Assembly (NCBI GenBank): GCA_016934645.1
Contig: JAFGSL010000212.1
Span: forward strand, 1 to 9,146
Length of the DNA: 9,146 bases
Reading direction: 5' to 3'
From: Anaerolineae bacterium
GTDB taxonomy: Bacteria > Chloroflexota > Anaerolineae > B4-G1 > SLSP01
The position numbers were made by a program, and so were the translations under genes. Shown piece by piece: positions 1-6,317 of the stretch. Under the pieces are notes generated by a model, which was not told where the DNA came from, made no database searches, and saw nothing but the letters and a program-made list of their open reading frames with translations. How positions within the stretch are numbered: the first letter of the stretch is position 1; each line of letters opens with the position of its first letter.

Positions 1-466
1 CCTGATCGCGCACCTCGGATATTTGGGCGAGGGTGCGGGTCGCGGTTTCCGGTCCGAGATCGCGCACGAAGTCGGTGATGAGGGCAACTTCGATTTCCGG
101 GACACGCGCGAGGCCTGCACGGATGGCTGTGGTCAATTGCTGCACACCCAGCCCATGACGGGCGAAATCGGCCGGCGAGTAGAAGGCTTCCACATAGCGG
201 ATGTTCTGGCGCGCCAGGTCGCGGGCGATGGCCTCGGCAATAAACGTGAAGTCTTCATATTCGCGCAGAAACTGGTTCTTCCAGATCCACATCTCGATGA
301 AGTGAGGGAAGTCGCGGAAGACGAACTTCTGCTTCAGCGTCTCGAGATCGGGCAGATCGGGAGCGCCACCGTATTTCTGGACGAGGTCCCACAATGCGGG
401 ATAGGGAATCGCGCCTTCGAGATGGAGGTGCAATTCGACTTTAGGGACGCGTTCGAACCAATTCAT
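1..466 (-). CDS. add: Adenosine deaminase-family protein, N-terminal part (cut by window edge)
   Basis: Likely adenosine deaminase, a zinc hydrolase that converts adenosine to inosine in cytoplasmic purine salvage. The visible 155 codons begin MNWFERVPKVELHLHLEGAI. The VELHLHLEGA stretch (residues 10-19) is the family signature, and His13 and His15 would be the first two zinc ligands. Further along, residues around 87-100 (NIRYVEAFYSPADF) match the beta strand that follows the first helices in this fold. The start at 466 is preceded by a purine-rich AAGGAAAA ribosome binding site; an in-frame TTG lies one codon upstream. The remaining catalytic residues and the C-terminus lie outside the window, so adenine deaminase or another member of the ADA-like amidohydrolases cannot be excluded. 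It follows LRR gene 558-2183 after 91 bp containing a strong palindrome and is probably a separate unit. Confidence 0.85.
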   Translation of the reverse strand, partial: MNWFERVPKVELHLHLEGAIPYPALWDLVQKYGGAPDLPDLETLKQKFVFRDFPHFIEMWIWKNQFLREYEDFTFIAEAIARDLARQNIRYVEAFYSPADFARHGLGVQQLTTAIRAGLARVPEIEVALITDFVRDLGPETATRTLAQISEVRDQ

Positions 467-495
467 CAAGTATTTTCCTTTTACCGTTTTTCACC

Positions 496-540
496 CTTGC
501 GAAGGTGTGCAAACCTTCGGTTTGCCTATACCTTCGCAAG
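496..540. repeat. Nested palindrome between LRR gene and deaminase gene
   Basis: The outer arms 496-506 and 530-540 are perfect 11-bp complements (CTTGCGAAGGT / ACCTTCGCAAG). The inner arms 509-515 and 519-525 are perfect 7-bp complements (GCAAACC / GGTTTGC) around a TTC loop. ACCTTCG occurs twice (513-519 and 530-536), so CGAAGGT at 500-506 could pair with either copy. There is no T-tract after the hairpin on the minus strand, so a classic intrinsic terminator is not supported. It may be a REP- or MITE-like dispersed element, or an RNA structure at the 3' end of the LRR transcript. Confidence 0.75.
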
Positions 541-557
541 GATTCCTGAGACGAATT

Positions 558-2183
558 TTAGCACATAACCGTCAAGCCGGAGCGCTGAAGAGTCGCCAGG
601 CCGGCTTCGGTGATCTGTTCGCAGGCCGTCACATCCAATACACGCAAAGCATCAAGCGATGCCAGATGCGCTAATCCAGCATCGGTGACAGCAGTACTGC
701 CAAGGTACAAATGTGTGAGATGCTGCAAATCCCGCACGTATTCGAGCGCCGCATCCGTGACCGGTGTACTCTCCAAATCCAGGCGAGTCAAAGCCGTCAA
801 CCCGCAGAGATGTCTCAATCCTGCACCCGTGACCGGCGTGTACGAGAGATCAAGCCGCGTCAGGTCGACAAGTGCCCGTGCGTGTGCCAGTCCCGCGTCG
901 GTGATACGGACTCCGGCAAGCGTCAGATCGGTCAATCCGGTGAGGGCACTCAGCCGTGCCAATCCCTCGTCTGTAATGTGCGTCCAACTCAAGTCGAGGC
1001 GCGTCAGACCGATCAGAGGATGCAGATAAACAATGCCTGCGTCGGTGATACCGGTAGCTTCCAGGTTCAGCACCGTCAACCCGTTGAGTGCGCGAATGTG
1101 TGCCAGGCCTGCATCCGTAATCTGGCCGCACGCGCCGAGGTTGAGGTCGGTGAGATGTTTGAGTGCGCGCAGATGCACCAATCCGCTATTGGTAAGCCGG
1201 ACGCAATGGAAGAGATTCAACTGCGCCAAGTGGGTGAGACCACGCAAGGCGTCCAGCCCGGCCCCGGTGATGCGCGTATCGCTGAGATCGAGGGCTGCCA
1301 TCTCGCCGAGATCGCCGAGGGGAGCCAGACCCTCGTCCGTGACATGGAAGCTTGCCAGGCCCAGGTTGCGCAGGCCTGGGAGATTGCGTAAATGCGCTAT
1401 CCCCGCATCGGTTATCTGTATGCAGCGACCCAGGTTCAGACTGCGCAGACGGGTAAGTGCGGGCAAATGCGCCAGGCCAGCATCCGTGACTTGCTCACAC
1501 CACCACAAATTGAGGTCGGTCAGGGCGTCGAGAATTTGAAGCAAAGCCAGCCCCGCGTCCGTAATGGCCGTGCGGGACAGATCGAGACTCATCAGACCGA
1601 CAAGATCACACACGTGCGCCAATCCCTTATCGGTAATAGGGCTGTGCTGCAGATCCAACTCCTGGATGGGACCGAAGACGCGCAATTCCTGTGCCAGCGT
1701 TTGCAGCCCGGCGTCATCCAGATAGGCGCTCACACGCACTTCGTAGTCGGGTAGCACATCCACGTGGCCCGGCATAGCGCCGAGTTCGCGCCATTCACGA
1801 TCGCCCAACAGGCTGGAACGCCCTAGCAGCGCCACCGGCAATGTCGATGTAAAGGTGCGGGACTTGGCTTCCGTCACCAAGGTACCCAACGCTTCCGCGC
1901 ACGTCTCTACCGCCCAGCGTGCGGCGTCTTCCGGCAGAAAGTAAGCATCCTGCAAACGGCGGATGAGCCGCCCGAAGAGCACCGGTTGCGGGATACCCGG
2001 CGAAGCGTTGCGCAGGTCGGCAGGGATGTTCTCCTGCATGGCCATCACCAGGAGATTGATCTCGCCCTTATACGAGCCACAGAAATCCAGCAGCAAAGCC
2101 CGGCAGCGACGAGGATCTTCCAGAACGATCGCCCCGTACTGCGCGACAATCTCACGGAGTTGACGACGTGGCACGGCGTGCAT
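558..2183 (-). CDS. Leucine-rich-repeat protein with N-terminal helical module (LRR protein 1)
   Basis: A 541-residue protein probably used for protein-protein recognition. No signal peptide or membrane segment is seen, so it is likely cytoplasmic. Residues 1-100 form a predicted helical module containing DPRRCRALLLDFCG and PEDAARWAVE. This is shared without gaps with the upstream LRR protein (about 52 of 100 identical by hand count). After a short linker, a second shared stretch (about 120-170, GRS...W.ELG..PG.V) leads into 15 tandem LRR units (172-535) of the form LxxLxLxxxxITDAGLxxL. Ten units have 24 residues; the others are the 25-residue form with Cys (for example GRCIQITD). The ATG lies 3 nt after the stop of the preceding LRR gene and lacks a convincing Shine-Dalgarno site, suggesting translational coupling. 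No enzymatic domain is visible, and the ligand is unknown. Confidence 0.88.
   Translation of the reverse strand: MHAVPRRQLREIVAQYGAIVLEDPRRCRALLLDFCGSYKGEINLLVMAMQENIPADLRNASPGIPQPVLFGRLIRRLQDAYFLPEDAARWAVETCAEALGTLVTEAKSRTFTSTLPVALLGRSSLLGDREWRELGAMPGHVDVLPDYEVRVSAYLDDAGLQTLAQELRVFGPIQELDLQHSPITDKGLAHVCDLVGLMSLDLSRTAITDAGLALLQILDALTDLNLWWCEQVTDAGLAHLPALTRLRSLNLGRCIQITDAGIAHLRNLPGLRNLGLASFHVTDEGLAPLGDLGEMAALDLSDTRITGAGLDALRGLTHLAQLNLFHCVRLTNSGLVHLRALKHLTDLNLGACGQITDAGLAHIRALNGLTVLNLEATGITDAGIVYLHPLIGLTRLDLSWTHITDEGLARLSALTGLTDLTLAGVRITDAGLAHARALVDLTRLDLSYTPVTGAGLRHLCGLTALTRLDLESTPVTDAALEYVRDLQHLTHLYLGSTAVTDAGLAHLASLDALRVLDVTACEQITEAGLATLQRSGLTVMC
579..1670 (-). repeat. Tandem LRR-coding repeats, 15 units of 72 or 75 bp
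   Basis: These are coding repeats inside LRR protein 1 (residues 172-535). Ten are 24-residue units. Units 3, 4, 7, 8 and 15 carry an extra residue, and in each of these a Cys sits just before the [IVL]T position (WCEQVTD, RCIQITD, HCVRLTN, ACGQITD, ACEQITE). At DNA level the segment encoding ITDAGLAH recurs with only a few changes, which explains the long spurious open frames on the other strand here. Confidence 0.85.
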
Positions 2184-2186
2184 AGA

Positions 2187-3698
2187 TCACTGTATGATGA
2201 ACAATCCCGACCGCGAGAGCCTACTGACCCCACGCGGGGTGACACGCTTGCACCCACCAACATTGAGGTAGGCCAATTTCTTAAGACGGCGCAGGTACGA
2301 CAGCCCCCGGTCGGTAATGCGTTCACAGTGCGATAGATCGAGGTAGAGCAGCCCAGGAATATCGGCAATATGACTAAGGCCGATATCGGTGATGGTCGTC
2401 CCCGCCAGGTTCAGGGTGGAGAGGCGTTGTAGCTCACACAGAGCCACCACGCCCTTGTCGTTCACCTGGGGATTCCGGGAGAGATCGAGATAGGTCAGGT
2501 TGAGCAGGTTGCGCAGGTGGACGATACCCTGGCGGGTGATCTGTGGGCAGCGCGAGAGATCGAGTTTGGTCAACCTAGTGCAAAAGCCGATGGCCTGCAA
2601 TCCTGTGTCGTTGAACTGAGACACCCCCGCCAGATCGAGCGTGGCGAGGTTGGGGGCAGCGCGAAGGTGTAGCAGGCCGGAACCGGTGATATGCTTACAT
2701 TCGCGCAATTCAAGGACACTGAGTTTGGTCAACGATTCAAGGTAACGCAACGCGGCGTCGGAGATACCGGCCCAGTGCAGCAGCAGACCAGCCAGTTCCG
2801 ACAGGGCGCGCAGGTAAGCAACTCCCTCATCGGTGATACCGGTAGCCCACGGAAAATGGAGTGTGGTCAGTTTGGACAGGCTTACCAAATGGGCTAGTCC
2901 CACGTTGGTCACGCGCTCGGCGGTATCGATTTCGAGATAGGTCAGGTTGGGGAAGGCGCGCAGAGCGGCCATACCCGTATCGTCAATGGGGCCGTTTAAA
3001 TCCAAAGAGACCACGTCATCGGGATGGGGGATCTCCTTGATCCAGGTTACCAGTTCATCCAGCCCAAAATTGAAAAAGCGCAGCCCAAGCACATAATTCG
3101 GAGGGATCACGACGTTGCCGGGTGTGGAGCCAAGTTTTTGCCACTTGGCGTTGGCTCCACGGCGCGAGCGTCCATACACCTCCATCGTGCGAGTAGAGGC
3201 AAACGTTTGTTGCGCCTTTGCTGCAGGGGCAACGCCACGACGAGACACCGGGCGGGATATTGGATCCGCGACGGGTTGAGATTGTATGGTAGACAATGGT
3301 GTTGGTGTAACAGGCAACGGTGGGGGCTTAGCCGGCTCCGGAGCGAATTCAACGCGCGACGAGGGCTTATCGGTTGGCGGCGGTTCGTCGTCGGTCAAAT
3401 GCAACGCGTAGGCCCAAGCATCCACAGCCCAGCGTGCAGCATCCTCGGCGAGTGCTCGATTATCCACCAACCGCCGAGTAAGCTGCGCGACCAACACGGG
3501 CAGCGGGATGCCACCCTTGATGTCCTGCAAATCGTCGGCAACACGCTCTTCTTGTGCCGCGTTGAGCACAAAGATTTCACGGCGATGCTTTCCGCAGTAG
3601 TCGAGAAGAAGGGCTTTACAGCGCCGTGGGTCATCCACGACGCTCTGACCATACGTATCCACAATCTCGCGGAGTTTTTGCCGGGTTTCGTTGTTCAC
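2187..3698 (-). CDS. Leucine-rich-repeat protein with N-terminal helical module and Pro-rich linker (LRR protein 2)
   Basis: A 503-residue paralogue of the downstream LRR protein. Residues 1-100 carry the same helical module (DPRRCKALLLDYCG, AEDAARWAVDAW). Residues 101-165 form a proline-rich, probably disordered linker that LRR protein 1 lacks. The second shared block (about 174-206, GRS...KWQKLGSTPGN) precedes 11 LRR units (228-497), mostly of the 25-residue type with [IV]T and G positions conserved. The protein ends SGLFIIQ, comparable to SGLTVMC in its partner. The start is GTG at 3698 and an in-frame TAA lies immediately upstream, so no extension is possible. No Shine-Dalgarno site is present; a 7-bp repeat array occupies that region. 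The tandem layout suggests gene duplication. The role is probably recognition or scaffolding; no catalytic motif is seen. Confidence 0.87.
   Translation of the reverse strand: MNNETRQKLREIVDTYGQSVVDDPRRCKALLLDYCGKHRREIFVLNAAQEERVADDLQDIKGGIPLPVLVAQLTRRLVDNRALAEDAARWAVDAWAYALHLTDDEPPPTDKPSSRVEFAPEPAKPPPLPVTPTPLSTIQSQPVADPISRPVSRRGVAPAAKAQQTFASTRTMEVYGRSRRGANAKWQKLGSTPGNVVIPPNYVLGLRFFNFGLDELVTWIKEIPHPDDVVSLDLNGPIDDTGMAALRAFPNLTYLEIDTAERVTNVGLAHLVSLSKLTTLHFPWATGITDEGVAYLRALSELAGLLLHWAGISDAALRYLESLTKLSVLELRECKHITGSGLLHLRAAPNLATLDLAGVSQFNDTGLQAIGFCTRLTKLDLSRCPQITRQGIVHLRNLLNLTYLDLSRNPQVNDKGVVALCELQRLSTLNLAGTTITDIGLSHIADIPGLLYLDLSHCERITDRGLSYLRRLKKLAYLNVGGCKRVTPRGVSRLSRSGLFIIQ
2208..3017 (-). repeat. 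Tandem LRR-coding repeats, 11 units
   Basis: Coding repeats for residues 228-497 of LRR protein 2. The units are more diverged from each other than those of LRR protein 1 and are mostly 25 residues; the first is 23, and units 4, 9 and 11 are 24. Cys at the convex-turn position appears in units 5, 7, 10 and 11 (ECKHIT, RCPQIT, HCERIT, GCKRVT). Confidence 0.8.
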
Positions 3699-3705
3699 TT
3701 AAACA

Positions 3706-3740
3706 GTCGAAAGTTAAAAGTCAAAGGTCGAAAGCTAAAA
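3706..3740. repeat. Array of five degenerate 7-bp repeats (GTCRAAA)
   Basis: Five consecutive in-phase heptads on the plus strand: GTCGAAA, GTTAAAA, GTCAAAG, GTCGAAA, GCTAAAA. On the coding strand this reads as TTTYRAC units ending 7 bp before the GTG start of LRR protein 2, occupying the place of a ribosome binding site. Similar AGTC-based arrays lie at 6842-6863 and 8584-8629. Confidence 0.75.
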
Positions 3741-3786
3741 TGATGGCTTCCGACGGAAACTTGTCATCCAAGGGTACACAAATAGA

Positions 3787-3837
3787 TTGCGTGCTGCATC
3801 CTACGTGAGCGATATTCACGCGATGTACAGCACGCAA
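3787..3837. repeat. Imperfect inverted repeat in the PP2C-LRR gap
   Basis: The arms 3787-3808 and 3816-3837 each have 22 nt and a 7-nt loop. The outer 10 bp are perfect (TTGCGTGCTG / CAGCACGCAA), and the inner 5 bp (CGTGA / TCACG) also pair. No T-tract follows on the minus strand. It lies 38 bp after the PP2C stop codon and could attenuate or stabilise the message between the PP2C and LRR genes, or be a regulator site. The rest of the 176-bp gap holds only the heptad array at 3706-3740. Confidence 0.6.
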
Positions 3838-3874
3838 CACAGCAGGCAACGCACTAGCAGGGGGATGAGGCCCC

Positions 3875-5236
3875 TCAATCATCGTAAAAGATATCCGGTA
3901 GCTTTTTGCTTGGTTCGCGCGGGCGATCCTCGTTTTTGATGAGCTCGATCCTGGGCTTAGCCGGTGGCTCGGCAGGTTTTTCTTCTGGCGGTGCAGCCGG
4001 TATAGCTTCAGCGTCTGAGGACGCCGATTCCGTAGACGGTACAGACTCCGGCTCAGCCGCCGCAGGTGGAACAGCAGCTTGCTCCTGAACCTCTGCCTTG
4101 TCCTTTTTCACTGCCTTCGGTTTCTTCTCTGGCGGCGCAGTCTCCTCCGGGGGTGCAGTTTTCTTCGGCGGTTCGGCTTCCACTGATGGGGCAGACGGCT
4201 TCGCTTGATCGGGTACCGGCTGAGATATCTTCTCCGGTGAGGTAGTCGATCTCGGCACCGCGCTCGGCGCGGTTACCTTCCGTGGCGTCGTCCGCTTGCG
4301 ATGCGGCTTCGGCGGCTGTGCCACAACAGGCGGAGGCTCAGAGGCTGACGCGGCTAAAATGGCCACCGGGAAGACGATACCCATCGTGATGTCATCGCCG
4401 CTCCCGGCTTGCGAAGCATCTTTCAACCAGTCGCTGAGGCTTAGTTCCACAATCTCAAGACCGTCGGTACGTAGGATGTCCAGAATGTCCGAACCGACCT
4501 TGCGGAAGGCCTCTTCGTTGACGAACGAGTTGGCATAGCCATCGGTGGAAAGCAGGATCAGTGCCGGATGTGGGCCATAGAGTGCCTGGAACTTGATCTG
4601 CACCTCACGCCAGGCATCGTGCATACACAACGATGTCGTTTCGTTCGCCATGAGCCGAGGATCACGTGTCATAGGACGCGTGACCTCGCCGTTATCCGCC
4701 ACCGTCAGAATGTCCCCATCACCCAATTGCATATACAGGACAAAGCCGGACGTGATCAACACACTCAAAAGCGTCGCGCCGTAGGCCACCTGTGGGTCCC
4801 TTTCGATAGAACGACGCGCCTTAGCATCACGTCGTTTCTCCAAGGTTTCCAATTCCTCTTGGGTGATCGGGTGCTCGTCGAGGTGCCGGGTCACAGCCGC
4901 ACGCCAGCGTCGAACGACCTCACTCGGCAGGCGTTCTTCCGCGGTACGTTTGATCGTCGAGAGCTTGGACGGATCGGGCTGCCCTGCCAGCAACAACTCG
5001 CGCATCAAGCTCGTTGCCGCTTCGACGGCAAATTGCGCGCCTACATCGCTGCGGAAATTCCGGGGGCTGCCATGCCCATCGGATACCGAAAGGATGAGTG
5101 GCGGCCCTTCGCCGGAATCAGGAAACCACTGAATCGCATCCTGATTGGGCATACCTCCACGCGCATGCGAAGCCCCCTGGACCGACCGACCGACGACGCG
5201 CCAACCATTGGCAGACCGCTGCGGTGCTTTTCCCAT
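3875..5236 (-). CDS. PP2C-family serine/threonine phosphatase with long Pro/Lys/Glu-rich tail
   Basis: A 453-residue metal-dependent phosphatase that should remove phosphate from Ser/Thr in partner proteins. The catalytic domain (about 10-292) shows the PPM motifs in order: N31-Q-D33, D53GHG, YGATLLS (152-158), GDGD (172-175), STDG (230-233) and GDDIT (280-284). A charged helical insert (about 85-148) separates the DGHG and GAT motifs. Residues 300-453 are low-complexity Pro, Ala, Lys and Glu, probably disordered, and end in LPDIFYDD. No membrane segment or signal peptide is evident. The ATG is 33 bp after the vWA stop, with AAGGAG just upstream, so the two genes form an operon. The pairing matches the TerY-PP2C part of the TerY-P triad (known family context), but a kinase is missing from this window. 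Confidence 0.92.
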   Translation of the reverse strand: MGKAPQRSANGWRVVGRSVQGASHARGGMPNQDAIQWFPDSGEGPPLILSVSDGHGSPRNFRSDVGAQFAVEAATSLMRELLLAGQPDPSKLSTIKRTAEERLPSEVVRRWRAAVTRHLDEHPITQEELETLEKRRDAKARRSIERDPQVAYGATLLSVLITSGFVLYMQLGDGDILTVADNGEVTRPMTRDPRLMANETTSLCMHDAWREVQIKFQALYGPHPALILLSTDGYANSFVNEEAFRKVGSDILDILRTDGLEIVELSLSDWLKDASQAGSGDDITMGIVFPVAILAASASEPPPVVAQPPKPHRKRTTPRKVTAPSAVPRSTTSPEKISQPVPDQAKPSAPSVEAEPPKKTAPPEETAPPEKKPKAVKKDKAEVQEQAAVPPAAAEPESVPSTESASSDAEAIPAAPPEEKPAEPPAKPRIELIKNEDRPREPSKKLPDIFYDD

Positions 5237-5269
5237 AGTAGCTCCTTATGGCTTACCGGGCGGGCTAGT

Positions 5270-6088
5270 CTACCAGACGTCGTCAGCAGTGATATTGGAA
5301 TCGTCTAGGGGCGGGGGCACGGTAGGAATAGGAATGTTCGTGCCCGCTGGTACCATCACAGGCTGAGCTGCTGGGGGTAGCGCGCCATTAGGCGTTGCAA
5401 CAGGCGTGCCGGCCGGCGCAGCTACAGGAATCGGCGGCGGCGCGGCGGCGCCTGTAGGTGTTGTCGCTGCGGCCTGGCTAGCCGGCGACGACGCCGACTT
5501 AAGCACCGCCGTGGATACCCACTTGATGTAGTTAACCAACGCCTCGGGATTGTTGGCCTGTAAGGGCTTGATCTCGTTGTGGCCGATAAACTTCTGCAGC
5601 ACACTGTGATCCGCATCCTTACCGATGGCGATGGCGATGCGCACGGCCTTCTTGCCCCACGGTTCATCCATCAACTTCCGCAAGCCCTTCTCGAAGCTGT
5701 CCGTCGGCTGTCCATCGGAGATCATCACCAGCACTGGTGGCAGAGCGCGATCGGTCATCGGGGGGATCTTGAGCTGGTCGGCGACCATCGTAAGGGCTTT
5801 GCCCATATCCGTGACGCCGTCAGCCTTCAGGTCCACCCACTTGAAATCCTCAACCGGCGTGGGCTGGGAGATGTGCCATTGCGCACCGCTGGAGAATTTG
5901 ATAGCGCGCACCAGGACCTGCGCGTTGGGGTTCTCCGAAGCGACCTTCTGCATGTGGGGGATCGCCTCGCGAATCGCCATGTTAAGGGCCTGGATTTTCC
6001 CATCATCCCGCATAGAACCTGACGCATCCGCAATCCAAATAAAGTGCAGTGGGCGGGTTGCTAATTGACCACCGGGTCTCTTACTCAT
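5270..6088 (-). CDS. TerY-like von Willebrand factor A (vWA) domain protein
   Basis: A 272-residue protein whose residues 13-197 form a vWA domain, a metal-dependent protein-binding fold. The MIDAS is complete: D21-A-S23-G-S25, T93 (GVTDMG) and D125 (ISDGQPTD). The closing KWVSTAVLKSAS segment resembles TerY/COG4245 proteins. Residues 200-265 are Pro/Ala-rich and probably disordered, and the chain ends ITADDVW. No signal peptide is present, so it is likely cytoplasmic. The ATG has AGGAGG at 6096-6101 with 7-nt spacing. It is the first gene after promoter 6275-6302 and is followed closely by the PP2C gene. By analogy with TerY-P systems it may act as a scaffold or sensor that works with the phosphatase. 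It is not part of a visible tellurium-resistance (TerZABCDE) cluster, so I give no ter symbol. Confidence 0.92.
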   Translation of the reverse strand: MSKRPGGQLATRPLHFIWIADASGSMRDDGKIQALNMAIREAIPHMQKVASENPNAQVLVRAIKFSSGAQWHISQPTPVEDFKWVDLKADGVTDMGKALTMVADQLKIPPMTDRALPPVLVMISDGQPTDSFEKGLRKLMDEPWGKKAVRIAIAIGKDADHSVLQKFIGHNEIKPLQANNPEALVNYIKWVSTAVLKSASSPASQAAATTPTGAAAPPPIPVAAPAGTPVATPNGALPPAAQPVMVPAGTNIPIPTVPPPLDDSNITADDVW

Positions 6089-6125
6089 TATTTAGCCTCC
6101 TTTTGCTCATGAGTGTTACGCTGCG

Positions 6126-6199
6126 CGACCAAAAGTTGTGTGCGACCTTTGGTCGACTGTGCTTTCAGACAGGGCGACCCCGGGACGGGGCAACGTCCC
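6126..6199 (-). other. Structured 5' leader of the vWA-PP2C operon
   Basis: Two adjacent inverted repeats lie between the promoter and the vWA start. The first pairs 6126-6133 with 6148-6155 (CGACCAAA / TTTGGTCG), but CGACC at 6143-6147 can pair instead with GGTCG at 6151-6155 around TTT. The second pairs 6182-6187 with 6194-6199 (GGGACG / CGTCCC), with alternative CCCC/GGGG pairings nearby. No T-tract follows. It matches no riboswitch class I recognise. A cis-regulatory role is inference. Confidence 0.4.
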
Positions 6200-6274
6200 C
6201 AGCATAAAAGCTGCAACTTACGTTAATACGAAAAAACACAGTCGAAGTTGTATGTTAAGGTATGACTATCCACA

Positions 6275-6302
6275 AGTATAATGCAGGGTGCAATGAAGTC
6301 AA
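6275..6302 (-). promoter_or_regulatory. Sigma70-type promoter for the vWA-PP2C operon
   Basis: On the minus strand, TTGACT (6297-6302) and TATACT (6275-6280) are separated by 16 bp and lie in the only AT-rich gap ahead of the vWA gene. Predicted transcription would start near 6268, giving a leader of about 180 nt. An AAGTC/GACTT inverted repeat (6296-6300, 6304-6308) overlaps the -35 box and could be a small operator. The site begins 16 bp after the DUF5680-like gene ends. Both hexamers are one mismatch from consensus. Confidence 0.6.
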
Positions 6303-6317
6303 AGACTTTACAAGATC

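Noticed and set aside
23..568. Plus-strand open frame of 181 codons at the left end
   Set aside because: It is antisense to the deaminase N-terminus with its HLHLEGA signature and runs through the palindrome at 496-540.
711..1539. Long plus-strand open frames opposite LRR protein 1
   Set aside because: They arise from the periodic LRR-coding DNA, whose 72/75-bp units keep several frames open. The minus-strand frame has coherent LRR structure and a paralogue; the plus-strand translations have no family pattern.
3024..3743. Plus-strand open frame opposite the N-terminal half of LRR protein 2
   Set aside because: The minus strand there encodes the module conserved between both LRR proteins, and the plus-strand frame ends in the heptad array.
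3859..3875. Possible terminator hairpin (AGGGG / CCCCT) at the PP2C stop codon
   Set aside because: The stem has only 5 bp, overlaps the stop codon and has no T-tract on either strand.
4568..5308. A 246-codon plus-strand open frame opposite the PP2C gene
   Set aside because: The minus strand encodes all PP2C motifs in order. The antisense product shows no recognisable domain.
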